Shown here: in pieces, positions 1-6,405 of the stretch
Position numbering within the stretch: the stretch's first letter is position 1
Layout of the letters: each line of letters begins with the position of its first letter
NCBI GenBank assembly: GCA_030594935.1
Contig: JAUVEE010000022.1
Location: forward strand, 1-10,882
Direction of reading: 5' to 3'
DNA from: a bacterium
GTDB lineage: Bacteria > Patescibacteriota > Minisyncoccia > Minisyncoccales > JAGLPU01
Length of the DNA: 10,882 nt
Made by a program: the position numbers and the translations under genes
The notes under the pieces: model-generated
The model's database searches: none
What the model was told of the DNA's origin: nothing
Seen by the model: only the letters and a program-made list of their open reading frames with translations

Positions 1-2021
1 TCCTTTTTTATGTAAACCTCGCAGGGCTGTTCAATGGTGCAGCGCGGACAGAATTTATGCTCCCCGGCCAAATAGCCATGATTGGGACAAATTGAAAAAG
101 TGGGGGTTAAAGTGATATACGGCAGCCTGAAATTTTCAAAAACTTTCTTAATTAAATCTTTAGCGATCTTAACATCAGAAATCTTTTCTCCTAAAAAGAG
201 GTGGAGAACGGTACCTCCGGTATATTTGCACTGAATTTCGTCTTGCAGCTTCAAGTCTTCAAAAATATCATCGGTATAATTAACCGGCAATTGGGTTGAA
301 TTGGTGTAATAAGGAACTTTTTTGGTTCCGGCGGTAATAATGTCCGGATATTTTTCTTTATCCATTCTAGCCAAGCGATAAGAAGTTCCCTCGGCAGGAG
401 TAGCTTCCAGGTTATACAGGCTCCCTGTTTCCTCCTGATACTTAATCAGCCTCTCTCTCATAAAGTCCATAACTCCCAAAGTAAACTTTCTTCCTTTTTT
501 AGAACCGATATTCTCGCCCAGAAAATTCAATAAAGCTTCATTCATTCCCACTAATCCAATGGTGGAAAAATGATTGCCGAAATACTGGCCGCGCATTTTT
601 TTAACTCCGGCAAGATAAAATCTTGAATAAGGATAAAGGCCTTTGTCCATAAAATCTTCCAAAGCTTTTCTTTTAATTTCCAGACTCTCTTTTAATAAGT
701 CCATCATCTTGCCCAGCCTGGCAAAAAATTCTGTTTTAGTCTTGGACAAATAGCCGATGCGGGACATGTTAATCGTTGCCACGCCGATGCTTCCGGTAAG
801 CGGATTAGAACCGAACAACCCTCCTCCCCTTTTATAGAGTTCTTTATTGCTCAAACGCAATCTACAGCACATGCTTCGTACATCGGAAGGGTTCATGTCA
901 GATTGCAAGAAATTAGCAAAATAATTAACGCCGTATTTAGCGGTTGCCTCCCACATTGGCTCTAAAGCAGGATCGTCCCAAGGGAAATCCTCGGTGATAT
1001 TAATAGTGGGGATAGGAAAAGTAAAAGGCCTTCCTTTGGCGTCCCCCTCCATCATGCATTCGTAAAAAGCTTTTATCAGCATAGTCATTTCTTCCTGAAA
1101 TTCGCCATAAGTTTCTTTCTGCGGCTGGCCGCCGATAATCACCGGCTGTTTGGCGAAACTCTCCGAAGGTTTAATATCCAAGGTAAGATTGGTGAAAGGA
1201 GATTGGAAGCCAACCCGCGTCGGAATAGAGCAGTTAAATAAAAACTCCTGGATTGACTGCTTGACCTGGCGGTAATTCAAATTATCATACCTGATAAAAG
1301 GAGCCAATAAAGTATCAAAAGAACTCAATGCCTGCGCTCCGGCGCTTTCTCCCTGAAGAGTGTAAAAAAAGTTCACAATCTGGCCCAAAGCAACCCGAAA
1401 ATGCTTGGCCGGCTTGGATTCCATTTTACCGGCAACACCCCTAAAGCCCTTGGTTAAGATATCATATAAGTCCCAGCCGCAGCAGTAGGTAGCCAAAGAG
1501 TCTAAATTATGCAAATGGAAATCCCCGCTCTTTGCTCCTTCCCTGATTTCCCGCGGATAAACTTTGTTCAGCCAATATTTTTTGGTCAAAACAGAAACCC
1601 CGTAATGGTTTAATCCCTGCAAGGAATAAGCCATATTGGCGTTTTCTTTTACCTCCCAGTCTATTTCGTCAATATATTTATCGTAGATTTCTGAAGCTTC
1701 GTCATAAACTTTCACCGCCTCCCTTATTTTCCGCCTCTGATCCCGATACAAGATATATGATTTAGCCGTCTCAACAAGATCTTCCAAAATCAAAACTTCT
1801 TCCACGATATCCTGAATCTGCTCCACAGTGGGAACTTCGTCTTTTTTAAATCTTCTGTTTAGAATCTGAGTTACTTTGTCGGAAAGTTTTTGCGACTTGT
1901 CGCCATTCCCCTCATTGGAAGCAGTGAGAGCCTTAAAAAGAGCTTTAGCGATATGAGATTGGTCAAACTCAACCCTGGTTCCGTCTCTTTTCTCTACTTG
2001 ATTGACTTTAGAAGAAGTCAT
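1..2021 (-). CDS. nrdD: Anaerobic (class III) ribonucleoside-triphosphate reductase, large subunit; C-terminus beyond the left edge
   Basis: This enzyme reduces ribonucleoside triphosphates to dNTPs with a glycyl radical installed by the activase NrdG. An uninterrupted frame runs from ATG at 2021 to the window edge, giving 673 residues. Residues about 5-95 look like an ATP-cone allosteric domain (VEKRDGTRVEFDQ near the start). The barrel core shows HLHN followed by YCCGWDL (C180, C181) and the conserved MCCRL motif (C385, C386), which in characterised class III enzymes carries the thiyl-radical cysteine. Near the edge are the zinc-site cysteines: C645 in CPNHG and C658/C661 in CPRC, then C667. 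The glycyl-radical loop normally follows within a few dozen residues and must lie outside the window, so the gene is truncated only by the window. It sits 80 nt after ftsZ, past a terminator, so it is probably its own unit. It points to an anaerobic lifestyle. nrdG may follow to the left, which is inference. Confidence 0.96.
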   Translation of the reverse strand, partial: MTSSKVNQVEKRDGTRVEFDQSHIAKALFKALTASNEGNGDKSQKLSDKVTQILNRRFKKDEVPTVEQIQDIVEEVLILEDLVETAKSYILYRDQRRKIREAVKVYDEASEIYDKYIDEIDWEVKENANMAYSLQGLNHYGVSVLTKKYWLNKVYPREIREGAKSGDFHLHNLDSLATYCCGWDLYDILTKGFRGVAGKMESKPAKHFRVALGQIVNFFYTLQGESAGAQALSSFDTLLAPFIRYDNLNYRQVKQSIQEFLFNCSIPTRVGFQSPFTNLTLDIKPSESFAKQPVIIGGQPQKETYGEFQEEMTMLIKAFYECMMEGDAKGRPFTFPIPTINITEDFPWDDPALEPMWEATAKYGVNYFANFLQSDMNPSDVRSMCCRLRLSNKELYKRGGGLFGSNPLTGSIGVATINMSRIGYLSKTKTEFFARLGKMMDLLKESLEIKRKALEDFMDKGLYPYSRFYLAGVKKMRGQYFGNHFSTIGLVGMNEALLNFLGENIGSKKGRKFTLGVMDFMRERLIKYQEETGSLYNLEATPAEGTSYRLARMDKEKYPDIITAGTKKVPYYTNSTQLPVNYTDDIFEDLKLQDEIQCKYTGGTVLHLFLGEKISDVKIAKDLIKKVFENFRLPYITLTPTFSICPNHGYLAGEHKFCPRCTIEQPCEVYIKK

Positions 2022-2030
2022 AGGCTGTTT

Positions 2031-2036
2031 ATTTTA
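2031..2036 (-). promoter_or_regulatory. Possible -10 box for nrdD
   Basis: On the minus strand TAAAAT lies 9 nt before the nrdD ATG and downstream of the ftsZ terminator. Transcription would start about 3 nt before the start codon. I could not find a good -35 hexamer at 16-18 nt, so the call is weak. I looked for NrdR-type palindromic boxes here and saw none. No Shine-Dalgarno sequence precedes the ATG. Confidence 0.35.
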
Positions 2037-2061
2037 TTTGAGTGTTAATTAATAAGGGAAC

Positions 2062-2084
2062 AAAAAACTCGCTAAATTCGAGTT
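2062..2084 (-). terminator. Intrinsic terminator after ftsZ
   Basis: Read on the minus strand, AACTCG and CGAGTT form a 6-bp stem around a 7-nt loop and run into a T-tract. The hairpin begins 17 nt past the ftsZ TAA. The stem is short with only three G-C pairs, so termination may be partial. It separates the ybeY-ftsA-ftsZ unit from nrdD. Confidence 0.6.
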
Positions 2085-2101
2085 AAAATTATAAAAAAGA
2101 A

Positions 2102-3079
2102 TTAAAATCCGGTAGCGATAATTGTTACTTTTATTTCACCTTTATTCAATTTTTCATTCTGGATAGCTCCGAAAATCACTCTTGTTTCCGGAGTAATTTC
2201 TTGGGTTATAATCTTAGCCACTTCATTAATTTCTAAAAGGCTGATGTCCTGCCCTGATACGTTGAATAAAACTCCCTTGGCTCCCCGGCATGAATTGCCA
2301 AGCAAAGAAGAATTAAGCGCCGCTATGGCGGCTTTTTCCGCTCTTTTCTCTCCTCGAGCCACGCCAATGCCGAATAAGGCGGTGCCGGAATTCTTCATAA
2401 TTGTTTTAACATCAGCAAAGTCAACATTAATAATCCCCGGCAACACAATTAAATCAGAGATTCCCTGTACTGCCTGGCGCAGTATCTCGTCGCAAACCCA
2501 GAAAGCGTTGGTTAAGGAAACATCGGGTTCTAAAATCGAAAAGAGCTTATCATTGGAAATCGTAATTAAAGCATCAACCTTTTCTTTCAAATTTTCCAAT
2601 CCTGTCTGAGCAATCGCATTTCTCTGTTTCCCCTCAAAAACAAAAGGCCTGGTCACTACCGCTATTGTTAAAGCTCCCAAGCTTTTGGCAATTTCGGCGA
2701 TGATTGGTCCTGCTCCAGTGCCAGTGCCGCCGCCGGCTCCGTAAGCTATAAAAACCATGTCCGAATCCTTTAAAGTTTCCGCAATCTCTTCCCTGCTTTC
2801 TTCCGCTGACAACTGGCCAATCTCCGGATTCATTCCCGACCCTAATCCTCCGGTGACTTCTTTGCCTATTTGCAGCTTTAAATTCGCTGAAGTTTTATTC
2901 AGACTTTGCATGTCAGTATTAACGGTAATTAAATCTATCCCCCGAATATTGCATTTCATCATCCGGGAAATAACATTACAGCCGGCGCCTCCGATTCCGA
3001 CCACCTTAATTCTCGTCTTGGCCGGACTAAGCTTATCTTTCCTAACCGCTGATTTTACTGAAGCTTCTCTATTCTTCAT
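2102..3079 (-). CDS. ftsZ: Cell division GTPase FtsZ, short form lacking the C-terminal tail
   Basis: FtsZ is the tubulin-like GTPase that polymerises into the cytokinetic ring. In the 325 residues, a basic N-terminal extension (1-22) precedes the nucleotide-binding KVVGIGGAGCN (25-35). The tubulin signature GGGTGTG is at 116-122, and the T7 synergy loop with catalytic Asp, NVDFADV, is at 218-224 after the well-conserved LRQAVQGISDLI. The protein stops at KVTIIATGF, the last strand of the globular core. There is no variable linker and no conserved C-terminal peptide of the kind that binds FtsA, ZipA or SepF in other bacteria; usual FtsZ proteins are about 350-400 residues. The T4 loop has GAGGG where GMGGG is usual, with Tyr113 before it. 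The ATG overlaps the upstream membrane-protein gene by 11 nt, so translation is probably coupled. A strong family call; how this FtsZ is tethered is unknown. Confidence 0.97.
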   Translation of the reverse strand: MKNREASVKSAVRKDKLSPAKTRIKVVGIGGAGCNVISRMMKCNIRGIDLITVNTDMQSLNKTSANLKLQIGKEVTGGLGSGMNPEIGQLSAEESREEIAETLKDSDMVFIAYGAGGGTGTGAGPIIAEIAKSLGALTIAVVTRPFVFEGKQRNAIAQTGLENLKEKVDALITISNDKLFSILEPDVSLTNAFWVCDEILRQAVQGISDLIVLPGIINVDFADVKTIMKNSGTALFGIGVARGEKRAEKAAIAALNSSLLGNSCRGAKGVLFNVSGQDISLLEINEVAKIITQEITPETRVIFGAIQNEKLNKGEIKVTIIATGF

Positions 3080-3452
3080 GTTTTTTCTTTTTAACTATAA
3101 TTTTCTTCCAATCGCAATAACAAAAAATTCCCTGAAAAATCAATCCTCCCAAAAAACTATAAGAAAATTTGCCATAATCAAAAAACGAATAATCTAAAAC
3201 CAAAGCAAGCAGCACTGTTGCAAAACCTAAAAACCAATGATGCAGGTGCAAGCGATAGCTCCCCCAGTGAAAAATAACTGATTTTATTTTGCCGGTTTGG
3301 CCGGCTTCCTTGCCTGAAAAAATTCGCGCCACAAAATAGCCCATAATTACTCCCAAACAAATTTGGAAAGAAATATAGGCGGACGAAAGGCCAAGAAAAA
3401 GCACTGACCAATCTAATTTCCGCGGAAGTCTTTTATTAATGCTTTGAAACAT
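3069..3452 (-). CDS. Small polytopic membrane protein with a HLHHW histidine motif, function unknown
   Basis: I do not recognise this 127-residue protein. A basic N-terminus (KRLPRKLDW) is followed by a hydrophobic stretch at about 15-43, a polar segment (KEAGQTGKIK, 48-57), then FHWGSYRLHLHHWFLG, holding H62, H69, H71, H72 and three aromatic residues at the membrane edge. Two more hydrophobic spans follow (about 73-92 and 96-113), and the tail KKIIVKKKKHEE is strongly basic. Three membrane segments are likely, with the His cluster at an interface. It lies 3 nt after ftsA and overlaps ftsZ by 11 nt, so it is embedded in the division operon and presumably co-translated. The operon slot hints at a role in division or envelope, and the clustered histidines at metal or haem binding, but both are inference. 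The hydrophobicity pattern and tight junctions make it a convincing real gene. Confidence 0.85.
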   Translation of the reverse strand: MFQSINKRLPRKLDWSVLFLGLSSAYISFQICLGVIMGYFVARIFSGKEAGQTGKIKSVIFHWGSYRLHLHHWFLGFATVLLALVLDYSFFDYGKFSYSFLGGLIFQGIFCYCDWKKIIVKKKKHEE

Positions 3453-3455
3453 AAA

Positions 3456-4664
3456 TTAAGGTGTAAAAATCTTCAATATTTTTTTAATTATAGACCAAAT
3501 TTTATTCAATAAGTTAGAAGAATTATTGCCGGAACCAGTAAAATTTATTCCTTCTAAGGCTAACCCGCAAACCGTTGCCAGAGCCGGATCCGGCTCCAGT
3601 CCCAGGAATCCGCGAGGAGTCCCAATTTGAACCGGAAGCTTTAATTCCTTTTTAGCTAATTCTACTATCTTTGGCAACTTGGCGCCACCCCCTGTCAGAA
3701 CTACGCCGGCAGGCAGCAAGCCTTGGCGGGAAATCTTTTTCAGCTCTTTTTGCACTTGTTCAAAAATCTCCACCACCCGTGCTTCAATAATTTTTACTAG
3801 CATTTTCTGGGAAAAAGAAAAAGGTTCCCCGGAGGTTTTTATCTCTGACCTTTTCTTGCTTGCGCTATTGAGGCAAGTACCGAATTCTATCTTTATTTTT
3901 TCGGCAATGTCAATATCCGTGCAGAGCCCAATAGCAATATCATTGGAAATATGAGCGCCGCCAATCGGGAATACAGCTAAATCCAGCAGCTCTCCTTCTT
4001 CGAAAACAGCCATCTGAGTATTGCCCGCGCCAATATCCACCAGAACTACCCCCAGCTCTTTTTGCCGCGGAGTCAGAACCGCTTTAGCTGCCGCCAAAAC
4101 AGAAGGAATCACGCCGTCAATCTGAGCTCCGCTGTTAAAAACCGCCTCGGTTAAATTTTTAATATAGGGAGAAAAACCGCAAACCGCCAGAATCTCCGCT
4201 TCCAATCTAACGCCTGTCATTCCAATTGCCTCTTTTACTCCTGCTTCGCCGTCAACAATATATTCTTTGGGGAAAACATCTAAAATCTCGCTGTTTTTAG
4301 GCAAAGAAAAAGTGCGGGCATTTTCCAAGACTCTTTCAATGTCTTCCCGGGAAATTCTCTTGTCGGCTCGGGAAACCGAAACCAAGCCTCGGGAAAAAGA
4401 GGAAAATATATGAGAACCGCTGATATTAGCGTAAACGAAATTAATTTTTCGCCCCAGTTGCGTTTGAACTTCAGTAAAAGAGTCCTGGATAATATCACCC
4501 ACTTTAGAAACATTAACCACGACTCCCTTTCTTAATCCGGTAGAAAGCTTCTGGTTATTAGCCAAAACTTCCAGTTCTGTCTCGGGAGACACTCTCTGAA
4601 CAACTAAAGTTTTAATACTGCCGGTCCCGACATCAAGACCAGTTGCAATCTCAGAATTCGCCAT
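3456..4664 (-). CDS. ftsA: Cell division protein FtsA (actin-like membrane tether)
   Basis: FtsA is an actin-fold ATPase that anchors FtsZ filaments to the cytoplasmic membrane and recruits later division proteins. The 402 residues carry the phosphate-1 motif GLDVGTGS (9-16), the FtsA-specific 1C (SHS2) region at about 85-165, phosphate-2 LVDIGAGNT (208-216) and the adenosine motif VVLTGGGAKL (321-330). After a Gly/Ser/Asn linker (377-384) the protein ends in NKIWSIIKKILKIFTP (387-402), a clear amphipathic helix matching the membrane-targeting sequence of the family. Length is typical. The ATG lies 1 nt past the ybeY stop with no Shine-Dalgarno, so coupling to ybeY translation is likely. In many bacteria ftsQ precedes ftsA; here ybeY does. 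The oddity is the partner: the neighbouring FtsZ lacks the tail that FtsA binds in studied species. Confidence 0.97.
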   Translation of the reverse strand: MANSEIATGLDVGTGSIKTLVVQRVSPETELEVLANNQKLSTGLRKGVVVNVSKVGDIIQDSFTEVQTQLGRKINFVYANISGSHIFSSFSRGLVSVSRADKRISREDIERVLENARTFSLPKNSEILDVFPKEYIVDGEAGVKEAIGMTGVRLEAEILAVCGFSPYIKNLTEAVFNSGAQIDGVIPSVLAAAKAVLTPRQKELGVVLVDIGAGNTQMAVFEEGELLDLAVFPIGGAHISNDIAIGLCTDIDIAEKIKIEFGTCLNSASKKRSEIKTSGEPFSFSQKMLVKIIEARVVEIFEQVQKELKKISRQGLLPAGVVLTGGGAKLPKIVELAKKELKLPVQIGTPRGFLGLEPDPALATVCGLALEGINFTGSGNNSSNLLNKIWSIIKKILKIFTP

Positions 4665-4665
4665 A

Positions 4666-5121
4666 TTATTTAAATTCTACTTGATTAAGATAATAATTTT
4701 CTTTTTCTTGCATTTTAATTTCTTCTTGTTCGCTTTTCTCGTGGTCATAGCCCAAAAGATGCAAAGCACCGTGAATAACAATTTTAGCCAGTTCTTTTTC
4801 AAAAACAAGGCCTGACTTCTTGGCATTTTTCCTGACTTCTCTCAAGCAAATAATCATCTCCCCTAATCCCGGCATCTTTTCTGCGGGGCCGATTTTAAAC
4901 CTTTTCATTAAGACTTTTGACTCCGGAAAAGATAAAACATCAGTTGCCCGGTTCTTGCCCCGGTATCTTTTATTAACTTCCCTGATTCTTCCCTGCCCGA
5001 CGAAAGCAATTGATAATTCAATTTCTTTTTTAACTCCCTCTCCTTGCAAAACCAGCCGGATAATCTCTTTAATAAAATCCTCGTCAACCGGATTAGCGGT
5101 AAGATTGTTTATTTCAATCAT
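4666..5121 (-). CDS. ybeY: Endoribonuclease YbeY (rRNA maturation factor)
   Basis: YbeY is a single-strand-specific metallo-endoribonuclease needed for 16S rRNA 3'-end maturation and 70S quality control. The 151-residue protein, a normal length for the family, has the zinc motif HGALHLLGYDH with H117, H121 and H127 as metal ligands, preceded by the family motif RATDVLSFP (58-66) and GEMIICLREV (87-96). It is the first gene of the ybeY-ftsA-membrane protein-ftsZ unit, with a good promoter directly upstream at 5131-5159. The expected mRNA start is only about 3 nt before the ATG and no Shine-Dalgarno is present. ybeY often sits next to division or cell-wall genes in Firmicutes (for example near dgkA and era); here it is directly joined to ftsA by a 1-nt gap. 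Confidence 0.95.
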   Translation of the reverse strand: MIEINNLTANPVDEDFIKEIIRLVLQGEGVKKEIELSIAFVGQGRIREVNKRYRGKNRATDVLSFPESKVLMKRFKIGPAEKMPGLGEMIICLREVRKNAKKSGLVFEKELAKIVIHGALHLLGYDHEKSEQEEIKMQEKENYYLNQVEFK

Positions 5122-5130
5122 GTGTTTATT

Positions 5131-5159
5131 ATTCTACCAAATCTAAATCAGGAAAACAA
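5131..5159 (-). promoter_or_regulatory. Promoter of the ybeY-ftsA-ftsZ unit
   Basis: On the minus strand a -35 box TTGTTT (5154-5159) and a -10 box TAGAAT (5131-5136) are separated by exactly 17 nt, as for housekeeping sigma-70 promoters. The -10 box ends 9 nt before the ybeY ATG, so transcription should begin about 3 nt upstream of the start codon, leaving no room for a ribosome binding site. Confidence 0.65.
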
Positions 5160-5252
5160 TACATAAAAATAGTTCGTATCTGTAAACTGTTTTAAGAATC
5201 TTTTAGAATAATTTCTTTTTTAATTTTAGCAAATCTAGAACCATGAGGCAAA

Positions 5253-5285
5253 CAAAAAACAACTTATGAAACAAGTTGCTTTTTA
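5253..5285 (-). terminator. Intrinsic terminator after yqeY
   Basis: On the minus strand CAACTT and AAGTTG pair around a 7-nt loop. The stem extends through a G-U pair and several A-U pairs formed by the flanking A-run and T-run, and a T-tract follows. It begins a few nt after the yqeY TAA and closes the lepB-hisS-HIT-rpsU-yqeY unit. Because A-runs and T-runs flank both sides it could also stop plus-strand transcription, but no plus-strand gene ends here. Confidence 0.7.
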
Positions 5286-5293
5286 AAAACAGA

Positions 5294-5794
5294 TTATTCG
5301 CCCAGCAAATCTTTAACCATCTTGCTCACCAGTCCCCCGTCCGCTCGGCCCTTAAGCTTGGGCATTAATTCTTTCATCACTTTACCCATGTCCCGTACTG
5401 TCTCAGCTCCTGATTCTTTAATAGCTTCTATAGTTAATCTCTTGACTTCTTCCTCGGTCAGCTGTTCTGGCAGATATTTTCGCAAGATCTCCAGTTCTTT
5501 CTTTTCTTTTTCCGCCGACTCTGTCCGGCCCCCTTTTTCAAAACCGCTGATCGCCTCTTTTCTCTTTTTCGCTTCGGAGGAAACAACTGTTAACACTTCT
5601 TCTTCGGAAAGATAGCTGGCTTCCGTCAGCTCCTGTTCGTTCAACTCCGGCTTTGCCTGGCTTAATCCGTATCTCTTTTCTTTCTCCTTATTCGCCAGCG
5701 AGGCCGTCAGCATGCGCAAAACAGAAGAACGCAGTTCTTCTTTAGCTTTCATAGCCTGGCGCGCATCATTTTGAATTTCCTCTCTCAAGGCCAT
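5294..5794 (-). CDS. yqeY: GatB/YqeY domain protein
   Basis: This family shares the C-terminal helical domain of GatB, the tRNA-binding part of the Asp/Glu-tRNA amidotransferase, and is thought to bind tRNA; its exact function is not established. The 166-residue protein starts with the family-typical MALREEIQNDARQAMKAKEE and RSSVLRMLTASLANKE, has ILRKYLPEQLTEEEV (113-127) in the middle, and ends with VRDMGKVMKELMPKLKGRADGG, the conserved glycine-containing C-terminal region. It is slightly longer than the usual 145-150 residues because of a polar insertion near residues 40-60. The ATG is 1 nt beyond the rpsU stop; the rpsU-yqeY pair is also conserved in many Firmicutes. It is the last gene of its unit, followed at once by a terminator. 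Confidence 0.93.
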   Translation of the reverse strand: MALREEIQNDARQAMKAKEELRSSVLRMLTASLANKEKEKRYGLSQAKPELNEQELTEASYLSEEEVLTVVSSEAKKRKEAISGFEKGGRTESAEKEKKELEILRKYLPEQLTEEEVKRLTIEAIKESGAETVRDMGKVMKELMPKLKGRADGGLVSKMVKDLLGE

Positions 5795-5795
5795 G

Positions 5796-6026
5796 CTATT
5801 TTCTAAATTTCTTTAATTTCCCCATTTTCGCCAGTTCCTTGTATTCCTCTTTCAATTCTTCTTTCCTTAAAGCCGCCCTTTTCGCAAGTTGAGGACTCTT
5901 TTCTTTGGCCATAAACCTGTTTTTTCTCACCCGCAGCAAAAGCCCGCTCTGTTTAATTCTTTTGGTGAAGCGGCGAATCAAATTCTGGGAATTTTCTCTT
6001 TCTTGTTTTTCTACTTTGAAAACCAT
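5796..6026 (-). CDS. rpsU: 30S ribosomal protein bS21
   Basis: bS21 is a small basic protein of the 30S platform near the 16S rRNA 3' end and takes part in initiation. The 76 residues begin MVFKVEKQERENSQNLIRRFTK, matching the family pattern of a short strand followed by a helix with L-R-R-F. RIKQSGLLLRVRKNRFM follows, then a Lys/Arg/Glu-rich helical tail (LAKRAALRKEELKEEYKEL) slightly longer than in Escherichia coli. An in-frame stop lies a few codons upstream, which supports this ATG. There are 25 nt between the HIT stop and this start; an AT-rich TAAGAT-like element is present there, but without a matching -35 box. No Shine-Dalgarno is seen. It sits 1 nt from yqeY. Confidence 0.92.
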   Translation of the reverse strand: MVFKVEKQERENSQNLIRRFTKRIKQSGLLLRVRKNRFMAKEKSPQLAKRAALRKEELKEEYKELAKMGKLKKFRK

Positions 6027-6051
6027 ATTTTTATCTTAATTACTAATAATA

Positions 6052-6405
6052 TTAGGGCATTCCGGGAACATCCCTTTCTTTATCACTTTTCCATCCAGCT
6101 AGCAAGTGCAGATGAATGTGATCAATAATTTGCCCCCCTGCTCGACCAACATTAAAAACTAATTTATAAGCCGCGGATACTCCCTGCTCTTTGGCTATCT
6201 TTTTGGCAATCAAAACCAATTCTCCTACCAGCTCTTTGTCCGCTGCTTCCAAATGATCCACTGAAGAAATGTGCTTCTTGGGAATAATCAGCAGGTGCAA
6301 AGGAGCTTTAGGATGAATATCCTTGAAAGCCAGCGCTTGCTCGTCTTCGTAAATAACGTCCGCTGGCAGTTCTTTCTTAACAATTTGGCAGAAAAGACAA
6401 CTCAT
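6052..6405 (-). CDS. HIT family nucleotide hydrolase (HINT-like)
   Basis: HINT-branch HIT proteins hydrolyse nucleoside phosphoramidates and aminoacyl-AMP-type adducts, using the last-but-one histidine of the triad as nucleophile. The 117 residues show the N-terminal CLFCQIVKKELPADVIYED segment (C3 and C6, possible zinc ligands), HPKAPLHLLIIPKKHISSV (31-49) and the triad DHIHLHLLAGW with H96, H98 and H100. Length is typical. The ATG overlaps the hisS TGA by 4 nt (ATGA), so translation is coupled. An AAAGG 8 nt before the ATG is one of the few Shine-Dalgarno-like sequences in the operon. Placement directly after an aminoacyl-tRNA synthetase fits a role in clearing aminoacyl-adenylates or AMP adducts, which is inference from context. 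Confidence 0.94.
   Translation of the reverse strand: MSCLFCQIVKKELPADVIYEDEQALAFKDIHPKAPLHLLIIPKKHISSVDHLEAADKELVGELVLIAKKIAKEQGVSAAYKLVFNVGRAGGQIIDHIHLHLLAGWKSDKERDVPGMP

Noticed and set aside
2244..2609. Plus-strand frame antisense to ftsZ (likewise 2757-3197, 3679-3954, 4820-5146, 5322-5615, 5889-6128 and 6271-6567)
   Set aside because: These frames lie opposite well-conserved genes, have Ser/Pro-rich compositions typical of reverse-complement translation and show no recognisable motif or promoter.
5122..5252. Extra gene in the yqeY-ybeY spacer
   Set aside because: Only very short frames occur. The stretch is explained by the yqeY terminator and the ybeY promoter.
6027..6051. Separate promoter for rpsU in the 25-nt HIT-rpsU gap
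   Set aside because: A TAAGAT-like -10 box is present, but no -35 hexamer is visible at 16-18 nt, and the AT-rich gap makes chance matches likely.
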